Assembly: GCF_008704995.1 (NCBI RefSeq)
Contig: NZ_CP023747.1
Location: 7,412,001 to 7,476,000 of the forward strand
DNA: 64,000 bases
Direction: 5' to 3'
Source: Streptomyces nodosus
GTDB taxonomy: Bacteria; Actinomycetota; Actinomycetes; Streptomycetales; Streptomycetaceae
Shown here: positions 16,989-25,797 of the stretch, in pieces
How positions within the stretch are numbered: position 1 is the stretch's first letter
Layout: each line of letters begins with the position of its first letter
Notes under the pieces: generated by a model
Told to the model about the DNA's origin: nothing
Seen by the model: only the letters and a program-made list of their open reading frames with translations
Databases searched by the model: none
Position numbers and translations under genes: made by a program

Positions 16989-17500
16989 CAGATCTCCTTG
17001 ACGTACTCGAACGGCTCAAGACAGCTGCGGCAGCGCCACAGTGCCTTGCAGGAGGTGGCGGCGAAGCGGGAGGTCTCCTCGGTGTCCGACGACCCGCAGC
17101 GGGGGCACGCCACCGTGCGCCGCGTGGCGGACAGCTCCAGCGGCACGGGTCCGCCGGTGCGCCGGGGCGCGCTGCCGGGGGGTGCGATGCCGGCCTCGGT
17201 CAGCTTGCGGCGGCCCTCGGCGGTGATCCAGTCCGTCGTCCACGGCGGGTCGAGGACGGTGCGGATCTCCACCCGGGGGAAGCCGGCCGCACGCAGCCGC
17301 GCGGACACATCGGCGCGCATCTCGGCCATCGCGGGACAGCCGGAGTAGGTGGGGGTGAGACGCGCGACGACCGTGCCGTCCGGCGTCATGTCGATGCCGC
17401 GCAGGACACCGAGATCGGCCAGGGTGAGCATCGGCAGCTCCGGGTCCGGCACCTGCTCGGCCGCGTGCCGGGCGCGCCGCTCGTCCAGGGTGGTCACCAT
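16988..17500 (-). CDS. paaD: PaaD, phenylacetyl-CoA epoxidase maturation subunit
   Basis: A 170-residue protein with an N-terminal DUF59/MIP18-like domain (DPELPMLTLADLGVLRGID) and a C-terminal zinc ribbon (CPRCGSSDTEETS ... CRSCLEPFEYVKE). PaaD is needed for assembly of the epoxidase, probably in metal-centre maturation. It overlaps paaC by seven bases and paaE by one, fitting tight translational coupling. The start at 17500 gives MVTTLDERRARHAAEQVPDP. Confidence 0.93.
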   Translation of the reverse strand: MVTTLDERRARHAAEQVPDPELPMLTLADLGVLRGIDMTPDGTVVARLTPTYSGCPAMAEMRADVSARLRAAGFPRVEIRTVLDPPWTTDWITAEGRRKLTEAGIAPPGSAPRRTGGPVPLELSATRRTVACPRCGSSDTEETSRFAATSCKALWRCRSCLEPFEYVKEI

Positions 17501-18360
17501 GTCGCCTCCGGGTGGGCGCGGGCCACGCTCTGCAACTCGGCCAGCAGCGGGGCCAGATGCTCGGTGTGGTCGCCGGTCCTGCCCCCTCCGGGCAGCGTCT
17601 CGGCCTCCGGCGGCTCCAGTCCCGCGGCGTCCAGGACCTGCCGCAGCACCGCGAGGGTCTCCTCCCGGACGTCCGCCGGATCGACGCCGAAGCCCGGCCG
17701 GGACTCGAAGAGTTCGGCCAGGTACGGGGCGACGGCCGTCAGAGCCGCCCGCATCCGCCGGTGGGACTCCTCCGTGCCGTCGCCCAGGCGCACCGTCCAG
17801 TCCGCCGCGAACTGGCGGTGGTAGGCCAGCTCATTGACGCCCTTGCCCGCGATGGCCTTCAGTACCGGGTCCTGCGCGGCGGCGGCGAGCCGCTGGAAGA
17901 CGGCCAGGCGCCAGCAGGACAGGACCAGCAGCCGGGTGATGGAGAACGCGAAGTCCCCGTTGGGCAGTTCGGCGAGCCGGACATTGCGGAAGTCCGCCGC
18001 GTCACGGAAGTAGGCGTACCGGTCCTCGCTCCGGCCCGTGCCGTCCACCTGCCCGGCGCGCGCGTACAGCATCCGCGCCTGGCCCAGCAGATCGAGGCCG
18101 ATGTTGGCCAGGGCCACCTCCTCCTCCAGCTCGGGGGCGAGGGTGCACCACTGGGCCAGACGCTGGGCCTCGACCAGGGCGTCGTCACCGAGAGCGAGGC
18201 AGTGGGCCGCCAGCTCGGCGGGGTCGACCGTGTCCGGCACGGCGGTGTCGACACCGTGCAGCGGATCCTCGAAACCGGTTCCGAAGGCCCAGCGGGCGTC
18301 CGAGTCCCCGTGCTCCAGGGCCAGGGACAGGTTGAGGTGGTCGTCGGTGACGTCGCTCAT
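17494..18360 (-). CDS. paaC: Phenylacetyl-CoA epoxidase structural subunit PaaC
   Basis: A 288-residue ferritin-like helical protein that pairs with PaaA but does not itself bind the catalytic irons. Family landmarks are ALANIGLDLLGQARMLY and a second block, FRNVRLAELPNGDFAFSI. The helical fold and length match the family. It follows paaB by 12 bases and overlaps paaD. The complex acts in the cytoplasm and epoxidises the aromatic ring of phenylacetyl-CoA with O2 and NADPH. Confidence 0.93.
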   Translation of the reverse strand: MSDVTDDHLNLSLALEHGDSDARWAFGTGFEDPLHGVDTAVPDTVDPAELAAHCLALGDDALVEAQRLAQWCTLAPELEEEVALANIGLDLLGQARMLYARAGQVDGTGRSEDRYAYFRDAADFRNVRLAELPNGDFAFSITRLLVLSCWRLAVFQRLAAAAQDPVLKAIAGKGVNELAYHRQFAADWTVRLGDGTEESHRRMRAALTAVAPYLAELFESRPGFGVDPADVREETLAVLRQVLDAAGLEPPEAETLPGGGRTGDHTEHLAPLLAELQSVARAHPEATW

Positions 18361-18372
18361 GTCGTCCTGCTC

Positions 18373-18675
18373 CTAGATGTGGGGGACATCGTCGGGGATG
18401 TCGTAGAAGGTGGGGTGGCGGTAGACCTTGTCGGCGCTGGGCGCGAAGAAGGGGTCCTTCTCGTCACGTGTGGAGGCGGCTATGTGCTCCGAGCGCACCA
18501 CCCAGATGCTCACGCCTTCGTTGCGCCGGGTGTACAGATCCCGGGCATGGCTCAGCGCCAGGGCGTCGTCGGGGGCGTGCAGCGAGCCGACATGGACGTG
18601 GTTCAGACCGCGCTTGCCGCGGATGAACACCTCGTACAGCGGCCAGCCGTTCTTCCTGCCCTCGGTGTTGCTCAT
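18373..18675 (-). CDS. paaB: Phenylacetyl-CoA epoxidase subunit PaaB
   Basis: A 100-residue small subunit that bridges PaaAC dimers. WPLYEVFIRGKRGLNHVHVG followed by ALSHARDLYTRRNEG is diagnostic. The length is typical. The start ATG 18675 overlaps the paaA stop by four bases. Confidence 0.94.
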   Translation of the reverse strand: MSNTEGRKNGWPLYEVFIRGKRGLNHVHVGSLHAPDDALALSHARDLYTRRNEGVSIWVVRSEHIAASTRDEKDPFFAPSADKVYRHPTFYDIPDDVPHI

Positions 18676-19685
18676 GCCGCCGTTCCTTCCTGAAGCTTCT
18701 GGCTCACCCGGGTGTGCCCGGACCGGGCGGCCTGCTTGGCCGCGTGGGCTGTGGCCGCCTCGCGCACCCAGGCGCCGTCCTCATGGGCGGCCCGCCGCCG
18801 TGCGACGCGCTCCTCGTTGCAAGGGCCCTCGCCGCTGATCACGCGCTTGAGCTCGGACCAGTCGGGGGTGCCGAAGTCATGGCGGCCGCGCTCCTCGTTC
18901 CAGCGCAGCTCCGGGTCGGGCAGGGTCACCCCGAGCTTGGCGGCCTGCGGGACGGTCATGTCGACGAAGCGCTGGCGCAGCTCGTCGTTGCTGTGCCGCT
19001 TGATCTTCCAGGCCATCGAGGTCGCGGAGTTGGGGGAGTCCTTGTCGGGCGGGCCGAACATCATCAGGGACGGCCACCACCAGCGGTTCACCGCGTCCTG
19101 CACCATCTCCCGCTGGGCGTCGGTGCCGCGCATCATCGTCAGCAGCAGCTCATAGCCCTGCCGCTGGTGGAACGACTCCTCCTTGCAGATCCGCACCATC
19201 GAGCGGGCGTAGGGCCCGTACGAACTGCGGCACAACGGCACTTGGTTGCAGATGGCAGCGCCGTCGACGAACCAGCCGATCACCCCGACGTCGGCGAACG
19301 TCGGCGTCGGGTAATTGAAGATCGAGGAGTACTTCTGCCGGCCCTCGATGAGGCGCTCGGTGAGATCCGCGCGGTCGGCACCCAGGGTCTCGGCCGCCGA
19401 GTACAGATACAGGCCGTGTCCGGCCTCGTCCTGCACCTTGGCGAAGAGGATGGCCTTGCGGCGCAGCGACGGGGCCCTGGTGATCCATTCGCCCTCGGGC
19501 TGCATGCCGATGATCTCCGAGTGGGCGTGCTGCGCGATCTGCCGGATCAGCGTCCTGCGGTAGCCCTCGGGCATCCAGTCCCGGGGCTCGATCCGCTGGT
19601 CCCTCGCGATCGTCGCGTCGAACTGCTCCTGGAGCCGCGGCTCCGCGCTGTCGTCGTCCGACGCTGCGCCGTGTGACGTGGTCAT
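18672..19685 (-). CDS. paaA: Phenylacetyl-CoA epoxidase catalytic subunit PaaA
   Basis: A 337-residue di-iron monooxygenase subunit. QDEAGHGLYLYSAAETLG (about residues 82-99) and KEESFHQRQGYELL (about 168-181) carry the two E-x2-H iron-binding pairs. The protein converts phenylacetyl-CoA to the ring 1,2-epoxide together with PaaBCE. Only 21 bases separate the start at 19685 from a PaaR-type palindrome at 19706-19719, so repression at the promoter is expected. It is the first gene of the paaABCDE operon. Confidence 0.95.
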   Translation of the reverse strand: MTTSHGAASDDDSAEPRLQEQFDATIARDQRIEPRDWMPEGYRRTLIRQIAQHAHSEIIGMQPEGEWITRAPSLRRKAILFAKVQDEAGHGLYLYSAAETLGADRADLTERLIEGRQKYSSIFNYPTPTFADVGVIGWFVDGAAICNQVPLCRSSYGPYARSMVRICKEESFHQRQGYELLLTMMRGTDAQREMVQDAVNRWWWPSLMMFGPPDKDSPNSATSMAWKIKRHSNDELRQRFVDMTVPQAAKLGVTLPDPELRWNEERGRHDFGTPDWSELKRVISGEGPCNEERVARRRAAHEDGAWVREAATAHAAKQAARSGHTRVSQKLQEGTAA

Positions 19686-19705
19686 CGATACCAGCTTCCC
19701 AACCG

Positions 19706-19719
19706 ACCGTTCGTTCGGT
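19706..19719. promoter_or_regulatory. PaaR-type operator upstream of paaA
   Basis: ACCG-TT-CG-TT-CGGT is a palindrome matching the ACCGNNCGNNCGGT core reported for the TetR-family repressor PaaR in actinobacteria. A related site lies at 25266-25279. Phenylacetyl-CoA is the usual inducer. No paaR gene is in the window. Confidence 0.7.
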
Positions 19720-19815
19720 ACCTAGTCTCCCGGATTTTCCCGGCTCCGGCAACCCCCTGCCCCGGGGGCCGGTGAGCCGGCCGGCGGCCGCCGGTGCCGA
19801 CGGCCGCCCCTGCGT

Positions 19816-20649
19816 TCAGTGACCCTCGAAGGAGGGCTTCTCCTTGGCGAGGAAGGAACGCACCGCGGCACGGTGATCCCGGCCGGCACCGAGACGTTCC
19901 TGCGCCGCCGCCTCCCGCTCCAGTACCGCGCTCAGCCCCGCCCCGGCGGCCGCGTCCCGCAGCAACGCCTTGACCTCGCCGTACGCGCTGGTGGGTCCGG
20001 TCGCCAGCCGACGGGCCAGCGCCAGCCCCTCGTCCTTCGCCTGCCCGTCCGGCACGACCCGGTGCACCAGCCCCCACCGCTCGGCGCTCCCGGCGTCGAA
20101 GCGGTCGCCGAGCAGCAGCAGGGCGGCGGCCCGGGACGGGCCGACCGCCTGCGACAGCGACAGACTGAGACCGCTGTCCGCGGCCAGCCCGATCCCGGTG
20201 AACGCGGTCGAGAAACGCGCACCGGCCGACGCGATCCGCAGGTCGGCGCAGAGCGCCAGCCCCAGCCCCGCCCCCACGCACGCGCCCTCGATCGCCACGA
20301 CCACCGGAAGGCGCAGCGCGTGGAGCGCCTCGACCAGCGGGTTGTACTCGTCGCGCACCACTGCGAACGCCTGCTCAGGACCGAGCTCCAGGGCCTCGGC
20401 GTGTTCCTTGAGGTCCTGTCCGACACAGAAGTTCCGGCCCTGAGCGGTCAGCAGCACCGAGCGGACGGGATCCCCGTCGCCGGCCACCCGGCGCACGGCG
20501 GCCAGCAGCCCGGACCGCAGGGACGCGTCGAGCGCGTTGCCCGCGGCGGGCCTGCGCAGTTCGAGGACCGCCACACCGCTGTCGACGGTGTAGCCGACCG
20601 AGCGCCCCGCCTCGTCGGACGCGGCCGTTCCCGGCGGGATCACTGCCAT
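19816..20649 (-). CDS. paaG: Ring-epoxide isomerase PaaG (enoyl-CoA isomerase family)
   Basis: A 277-residue crotonase-fold enzyme expected to isomerise 1,2-epoxyphenylacetyl-CoA to oxepin-CoA and to shift later double bonds. GAGLGLALCADLRIA and FTGIGLAADSGLSLSL fit PaaG: the Glu pair of hydratases is absent and the isomerase Asp (AADSG) is present. It overlaps the dehydrogenase gene by 10 bases and is the last gene of the paaN-J-F-H-G run. A 130-base gap separates it from paaA. The first 20 residues are an extension relative to the core. Confidence 0.85.
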   Translation of the reverse strand: MAVIPPGTAASDEAGRSVGYTVDSGVAVLELRRPAAGNALDASLRSGLLAAVRRVAGDGDPVRSVLLTAQGRNFCVGQDLKEHAEALELGPEQAFAVVRDEYNPLVEALHALRLPVVVAIEGACVGAGLGLALCADLRIASAGARFSTAFTGIGLAADSGLSLSLSQAVGPSRAAALLLLGDRFDAGSAERWGLVHRVVPDGQAKDEGLALARRLATGPTSAYGEVKALLRDAAAGAGLSAVLEREAAAQERLGAGRDHRAAVRSFLAKEKPSFEGH

Positions 20650-21500
20650 GTATAGAACCCCTGCCCCGACTTGCGGCCCAGCTCGCCCCGGGCGACCTTG
20701 TCCCGCAGCAGCTGCGGCGGGGCGAAGCGCTCCCCGAGCGTCGCGTGCAGATACTCGGCGATGGCCAGCCGCACATCCAGCCCGACCAGGTCGGTGAGGC
20801 GCAACGGGCCCATCGGGTGCTTGTACCCGAGGCGCATCGCGTCGTCGATCGCCTCCGGCTCCGCGACCCCGTCCTCGACCATGCGGATCGCCTCCAGACC
20901 GAGCGCCAGCCCGAGCCGGCTGCTGGCGAACCCCGGGGAGTCCCTGACGACGACGTCCTTCTTGCCGAGCACCCGGGTCCAGGCCAGGGCGGACTCCACG
21001 GCCTGCGGCGAGGTGTCCGGCGCGACCACGATCTCGACCAGCTCCGAGGCGGGCACCGGGTTGAAGAAGTGCATGCCCAGGAAACGCGACGGCACCTTCA
21101 GCGCCGAGGCCAGTTCGGCGACCGAGAGCGAACTGGTGTTGGTGGCCAGCACGGTCGTCCCGTCCACCGCCTGCTCGGCCGCGGCGAGCACCCCGGCCTT
21201 GAGAGCCGCGTCCTCGGGAACCGCCTCGACGACCAGATCGGTGCCCGGCCGCAGACCGTCCACGGACTCCACGGTCGAGACCCGGGCCAGCACCCGCTCG
21301 GGGGGCTCGCCGAGCTTTCCGCGTTCGGCGGCCCGCTCCAGACCGGTGGCGATCCGGCCCAGCGCGGCGGCCGAGGCCTCCCGGCCGCTCTCCACGACGG
21401 TCACGGAGGAGCCGGCCGTCGCGAACGACTGCGCGATACCGGCCCCCATCCGGCCGCCGCCGATCACACCGACGAGCGCGGGCGCGGTCGGAGTACTCAT
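20640..21500 (-). CDS. paaH: 3-hydroxyacyl-CoA dehydrogenase (PaaH type)
   Basis: A 286-residue NAD-dependent dehydrogenase of the beta-oxidation-like lower paa pathway. GVIGGGRMGAGIAQSFATAG is the N-terminal dinucleotide fold. ATNTSSLSVAELA and GMHFFNPVP include the catalytic His/Asn segments, and YKHPMGPLRLTDLVG lies in the C-terminal helical domain. It oxidises 3-hydroxyadipyl-CoA to 3-oxoadipyl-CoA. It overlaps paaF by four bases and paaG by ten. Confidence 0.9.
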   Translation of the reverse strand: MSTPTAPALVGVIGGGRMGAGIAQSFATAGSSVTVVESGREASAAALGRIATGLERAAERGKLGEPPERVLARVSTVESVDGLRPGTDLVVEAVPEDAALKAGVLAAAEQAVDGTTVLATNTSSLSVAELASALKVPSRFLGMHFFNPVPASELVEIVVAPDTSPQAVESALAWTRVLGKKDVVVRDSPGFASSRLGLALGLEAIRMVEDGVAEPEAIDDAMRLGYKHPMGPLRLTDLVGLDVRLAIAEYLHATLGERFAPPQLLRDKVARGELGRKSGQGFYTWQ

Positions 21501-22258
21501 ATCCGGCTCCTCCCCTTCTCCTTCTTCTCCAGGAAGCGCGTCATACGGTCCTTCTTGTCCTGGCCCTCGAAGAGCACGGCCTGCGCCAGATCGTCGGCCA
21601 GGGGGTGCACACCCGGCGCGTCGACGACCAGCTTCGTCAGGCGCAGCGCCGGGGCCGAGGAACGCGCCATGCGGTCCAGCAGCGCATGCGCCTCCTCGAG
21701 CAGCTTCTCCGCGGGCACCACATCGATGACGAGCCCCGCGGCCAGGGCCGCCCGAGCGTCCAGATTCCGCCCGGCGAGCAGCACCTGCTTGGCGACCGAC
21801 TCGCCCACCAGCTCCGGAAGCCGCCAGCAGGCGCCGGCCCCCGCCAGGATGCCCAGCCCCGGCTCCGGGTTGCCGAAGACCGCGTCGGGACCGGCGATAC
21901 GGATGTCACAGGCGTAGGACAGCTCGGCACCGCCGCCCAGGGCCCAGCCGTCGACGGCGGCCACGGTCGGCAGGGGAAGTCTGCGCACCCGCTCGAACAG
22001 ACGGCTGTTGATCCCCCGCAGCGCCTCGTCCCGGCCACGCCGCAGCAGCTCCCCGATGTCGGCACCGCCCGCGAAGACCGCGCCATGGCCGGTGAGCAGC
22101 AGCAGCTTCGGATCGCGCTCCAGCAGATCGCAGACCGCATGCAGCTCACGGATCATGAGCCCGCTGATCGCATTGCGTGCCTCGGGGCGGTGCAGGGTCA
22201 CCACGACCCGGTCGTCCCGCTCCTCGACCAGCAGCGTCTCGTACGCAGGTCCGCTCAT
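21497..22258 (-). CDS. paaF: Enoyl-CoA hydratase (PaaF type)
   Basis: A 253-residue crotonase-fold hydratase. GGGAELSYACDIRIA and FGNPEPGLGILAGAG retain both catalytic glutamates of true hydratases, unlike the PaaG neighbour. It would hydrate 2,3-dehydroadipyl-CoA. I start it at ATG 22258, where MSGPAYETLL begins and overlaps the thiolase stop (ATGA); an upstream in-frame codon at 22333 lies inside the thiolase gene. Confidence 0.87.
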   Translation of the reverse strand: MSGPAYETLLVEERDDRVVVTLHRPEARNAISGLMIRELHAVCDLLERDPKLLLLTGHGAVFAGGADIGELLRRGRDEALRGINSRLFERVRRLPLPTVAAVDGWALGGGAELSYACDIRIAGPDAVFGNPEPGLGILAGAGACWRLPELVGESVAKQVLLAGRNLDARAALAAGLVIDVVPAEKLLEEAHALLDRMARSSAPALRLTKLVVDAPGVHPLADDLAQAVLFEGQDKKDRMTRFLEKKEKGRSRI

Positions 22259-23508
22259 GCGCCTGCTCCCCGCCCGCCGGCGGGCTCCACCCGCTCCACC
22301 AGCATCGCCACGCCCTGGCCCACGCCCACACACAGCGTCGCCAGGCCCCGGCGGGCGTCCTCGCGCTCCAGACGGCCGAGCAGGGTGAGGAGGATGCGGG
22401 CACCGGAGCAGCCCAGCGGATGGCCGAGCGCGATGGCGCCACCGTCGGCGTTGACCTTGTCCTCGTCGAGCTTGAGCCGACGGATCACGGCCAGCGCCTG
22501 TGCGGCGAAGGCCTCGTTGAGCTCGACGGCGTCCAGATCGGCGACCTCCCAGCCGGCCCGGGCCAGCGCCTTCTCGGTGGCGGGAACCGGGCCGAGACCC
22601 ATGAGATGGGGCTGCACCCCGGCCGAGGCGGAGGTCACGATGCGGGCCCGCGGTACGAGCCCGTACCGCTCCACGGCCGCCGCGCTCGCCACCACCAGGG
22701 CCGCGGCCCCGTCGGACAGCGGAGAGGAGGAGCCCGCGGTGACGATGCCGTCCTTGCGGAAGATGGTACGCAGGGAGCCCAGCTTCTCCGGCGTCGTGGA
22801 CGGGCGCGGCCCCTCGTCGCGCTCCACCGCACCGTCCTTCACGGGGACCGGGACGATCTCACGGTCGAAGTGACCGGCCTCCTGGGCGGCGACGGCACGG
22901 CGGTGGCTGCGCAGTGCGAAGGCGTCGGAGTCGGCGCGGGTGATGCCGTCGAGGGCGGCGACCTCCTCGGCCGTCTCACCCATCGACAGGGTCGTCCGCA
23001 CGGCCTCCGGGCCCGCCCCGGCGGGCACCGCGCGATCGGCGGCGGTGAAGCGGGGGTTGGTGAAGCGCCAGCCCAGCGAGGTGTCGTGCACCTCGCCCGG
23101 CTTGGACCAGGGGGTGCCCGGCTTCGCCATGACCCAGGGGGCGCGGGTCATCGACTCCACGCCGCCCGCGACGACCAGATCGGCCTCGCCGGACCGGATC
23201 GCCTGGGCCGCGGAGGCGACCGCGGTCAGGCCCGAGGCGCACAGCCGGTTGACCGTGTAACCGGGCACGGTGTGCGGAAGTCCGGCCAGGAGGACGGCCA
23301 TACGCGCGACGTCGCGGTTGTCCTCGCCCGCCTGGTTGGCCGCGCCCAGGACGACCTCGTCCACGGCCTCGGCCGGGATCGCGGAGCGGCGGACGGCCTC
23401 GGCGACCACCAGTGCCGCCAGATCGTCGGGGCGTACGGACGCCAGGGCGCCGCCGTAGCGGCCCTGCGGGGTACGGGCCCCGTCGATCAGATAGACCTCG
23501 TCAGGCAT
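22255..23508 (-). CDS. paaJ: Thiolase for 3-oxoadipyl-CoA (PaaJ type)
   Basis: A 417-residue thiolase. NRLCASGLTAVASAAQAI has the acyl-accepting Cys near residue 93. The C-terminal half shows NEAFAAQALAVIR, GGAIALGHPLGCSGARI with the catalytic His, and LCVGVGQGVAM with the second Cys. It cleaves 3-oxo-5,6-dehydrosuberyl-CoA and 3-oxoadipyl-CoA to succinyl-CoA and acetyl-CoA. It overlaps paaN by eight bases and paaF by four. Confidence 0.9.
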   Translation of the reverse strand: MPDEVYLIDGARTPQGRYGGALASVRPDDLAALVVAEAVRRSAIPAEAVDEVVLGAANQAGEDNRDVARMAVLLAGLPHTVPGYTVNRLCASGLTAVASAAQAIRSGEADLVVAGGVESMTRAPWVMAKPGTPWSKPGEVHDTSLGWRFTNPRFTAADRAVPAGAGPEAVRTTLSMGETAEEVAALDGITRADSDAFALRSHRRAVAAQEAGHFDREIVPVPVKDGAVERDEGPRPSTTPEKLGSLRTIFRKDGIVTAGSSSPLSDGAAALVVASAAAVERYGLVPRARIVTSASAGVQPHLMGLGPVPATEKALARAGWEVADLDAVELNEAFAAQALAVIRRLKLDEDKVNADGGAIALGHPLGCSGARILLTLLGRLEREDARRGLATLCVGVGQGVAMLVERVEPAGGRGAGA

Positions 23509-25213
23509 GGGTGGCCTCCGGCATGACGACGGGGCGGCGCGACTGCAGCGTCGCGAAGCGGCCCGTGACGAACGCGGGATCGGACAGGGTGGCGCTGGCC
23601 GCGGGGTTGGCGGCGCTGCCGTGGAAGTCGCTGAAGGCGGCGGACTGGTTGACGAAGACCCCGCCCGTGAGGTTCTCCGACAGATGCACCCCCGCGTCCA
23701 GGGCCGCCGACTCGGCCGCCGCCAGCACGTCCTCGCTGGTGGAGTGCACGGCGGCGGTCAGTGCGCCGTGGGCGCGCACCGTCTCGCGGAAGATCCGCAG
23801 GCTGTGCTCGGTGGAGTCGGTGGCGATGACGAAGGAGACGGGTCCGAACCACTCGCGGGTGTACGTCTCTTCGTCCGTGCCCGCGTCCAGCCGCACGACC
23901 AGGGGGGTGCGGACGGTGGCCGCCGGGTGTTCGGGATGCTCGACCGGCTGCGAGGGACGGACCGTGTCGCCCAGTGCGGCCGCCTTCTCCAGGCGGTCGC
24001 GCACCCCGTCGTTGACGAGGGCGCCCAGCGTGCCGGCCGCCCGGGCCGGGTCACCGAGCAGCTTGTCCAGCGCGGCGCCCAGATCCGCGGCGAACTCCTC
24101 GGCGGTCCTGACCCCCTGGTCGGTGGCGATGCCCTCCCGGGGGATCAGCAGGTTCTGCGGGGTGGTGCACATCTGCCCGCTGTACAGGGACAGCGAGAAC
24201 GCGAGGTTGCCCAGCAGCCCGCGGTAGTCGGCGGTGGAGTCCAGGACGACCGTGTTGAGGCCCGCCTTCTCGGTGTAGACGGCGGCCTGGCGGGCGTTGG
24301 TCTCCAGCCAGTCGCCGAACTCCGTGGAGCCGGTGAAGTCGATGATGCGGACCTCGGGGTGGAGCGCGAGGAGGCTCGCGGTCCGCTCGCCCGGTTCCTC
24401 CGCGGCGAGCAGGACGAGATCGGGGGCGAAGCCCGCTTCGGCGAGGACCTCTCGGGCGGTCCGCACGGTGAGCGCCAGCGGCAGCACGGCGCCCGGGTGC
24501 GGCTTGACCACCACGGGATTTCCGGTGACCAGGCTGGCGAACAGGCCCGGATAGCTGTTCCACGTCGGGAAGGTGTTGCAGGCGATCAGCAGCGAGACAC
24601 CGCGTCCGACCGGGGTGAACTTCTTGTCCATCGCCAGTGCGTCGCCCTTGCGCTGCGGCTTGGTCCAGCGGGCCGACGCGGGGTGCCGCTTCTGTTCGGC
24701 CCAGGCGTACGCGACGGCTTCCAGACCGCGGTCCTGCGCATGCGGGCCGCCGGCCTGGAAGGCCATGACGAAGGCCTGGCCGGTGGTGTGCTGCACGGCG
24801 TGGGCGTTCTCGAAGCTGGCCGCGTTCAGCCGGGACAGGATCTCGACGGCGACTCCGGCGCGCACATCGGGGCCCGCCTCGCGCCAGGGACCCGTGGCCG
24901 CTCCGGCCGCCGCCACGGCGTGCTCGGGCGTCACCCGGGGGTAGCTGATCCCGAGCGGGAAGCCGTAGGGGGAGGTCTCGGTGGCCCGCACCGTCCCGTC
25001 GGAGGGGTGCCCGGGCAGGACGAACGGCTTTCCCAGCTGATCCCGGAAGGCGGCCTCGCCGAGCCCCGGGGCCTCCTCGCCGTACACCGACTTGCTGGGC
25101 GACTCGGGATACGGGGTCCAGTGGTCCCGGCTCACGGTGGCGGCGACCGCCTTGTCCAGCAGTGCACGGTGGCGAGCGAAGAAGTCGGGGGGCTCGGGAG
25201 TGGGGTGTGGCAT
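23501..25213 (-). CDS. paaN: PaaN, aldehyde-dehydrogenase-type ring-cleavage protein
   Basis: A 570-residue protein of the PaaN aldehyde dehydrogenase branch. ACNTFPTWNSYPGLFASLV and IIDFTGSTEFGDWLE match its cofactor region, and LYSGQMCTTPQNLLIP has the catalytic Cys. Unlike E. coli PaaZ there is no C-terminal MaoC hydratase domain, so oxepin-CoA hydrolysis must come from another gene not in this window. I start at ATG 25213, preceded by GAGGTGG; the codon at 25261 has no such site. It is first in paaN-J-F-H-G and divergent from paaI, with a PaaR-type site between. Confidence 0.9.
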   Translation of the reverse strand: MPHPTPEPPDFFARHRALLDKAVAATVSRDHWTPYPESPSKSVYGEEAPGLGEAAFRDQLGKPFVLPGHPSDGTVRATETSPYGFPLGISYPRVTPEHAVAAAGAATGPWREAGPDVRAGVAVEILSRLNAASFENAHAVQHTTGQAFVMAFQAGGPHAQDRGLEAVAYAWAEQKRHPASARWTKPQRKGDALAMDKKFTPVGRGVSLLIACNTFPTWNSYPGLFASLVTGNPVVVKPHPGAVLPLALTVRTAREVLAEAGFAPDLVLLAAEEPGERTASLLALHPEVRIIDFTGSTEFGDWLETNARQAAVYTEKAGLNTVVLDSTADYRGLLGNLAFSLSLYSGQMCTTPQNLLIPREGIATDQGVRTAEEFAADLGAALDKLLGDPARAAGTLGALVNDGVRDRLEKAAALGDTVRPSQPVEHPEHPAATVRTPLVVRLDAGTDEETYTREWFGPVSFVIATDSTEHSLRIFRETVRAHGALTAAVHSTSEDVLAAAESAALDAGVHLSENLTGGVFVNQSAAFSDFHGSAANPAASATLSDPAFVTGRFATLQSRRPVVMPEATHA

Positions 25214-25265
25214 GCGGTCCACCTCTTGACAGGCAGTGGTGATGCTTGATTTCTTAGCCACGCTA

Positions 25266-25279
25266 ACCGAATGTTCGGT
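25266..25279. promoter_or_regulatory. PaaR-type operator between paaN and paaI
   Basis: ACCGAA-TG-TTCGGT is a near-perfect palindrome that continues into CGGTAC. Read on the minus strand, the 20 bases at 25266-25285 match 17 of 20 bases of the paaA site, so one repressor likely controls both divergent paa units. Confidence 0.65.
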
Positions 25280-25302
25280 CGGTACACAAGGTGGTGGAAA
25301 AC

Positions 25303-25797
25303 GTGACGCAGGCCACTGACGTGGATGCCGGTCCGGTCGAAACGATGTTCGCCGCGGACCGGGCTTCCCGGAGTCTCGGCATCGAACTGGTGCATCATGG
25401 TGAGGGGACCGCCGTGCTCCGGATGACCGTGACGCCGGACATGGTCAACGGGCATCGGATCGCCCACGGTGGCTTTCTCTTCCTGCTCGCCGACACCGCG
25501 TTCGCCTGCGCCTGCAACAGCCACGGTCCGGTGACCGTCGCGGCCGCCGCCGACATCGTCTTCGTCGCCCCGGCCCGCGAGGGCGACGTCCTGGTGGCGA
25601 CGGCCTGCGAGCGCACCCGGTACGGCCGCAGCGGGATCTACGACGTCACCGTCCGGAGGATCACGGGCGATCCAGGTGAAGCGCGGGCCGTCGAGGGCGA
25701 CGGTGGCGAGGGCGGGGGACAGGCGGGAGAGGTGATCGCGGAGTTCCGCGGACGCAGCCGCAGCATACGAAGCGAGAAGAACAAGGAGTCGCAATGA
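25303..25797 (+). CDS. paaI: Phenylacetyl-CoA/hydroxyacyl-CoA thioesterase PaaI
   Basis: A hotdog-fold thioesterase of about 164 residues that rescues CoA from dead-end paa intermediates. NGHRIAHGGFLFLLADTAFA contains the hotdog catalytic segment, with the following strand carrying PVTVAAAADIVFVAPAREGD. A spacer of low conservation lies near residue 130. I prefer GTG 25303, with GGTGGTGGA upstream, over the in-frame GTG at 25291. The stop overlaps the paaK start (ATGA). The gene is divergent from paaN. Confidence 0.87.
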   Translation: MTQATDVDAGPVETMFAADRASRSLGIELVHHGEGTAVLRMTVTPDMVNGHRIAHGGFLFLLADTAFACACNSHGPVTVAAAADIVFVAPAREGDVLVATACERTRYGRSGIYDVTVRRITGDPGEARAVEGDGGEGGGQAGEVIAEFRGRSRSIRSEKNKESQ

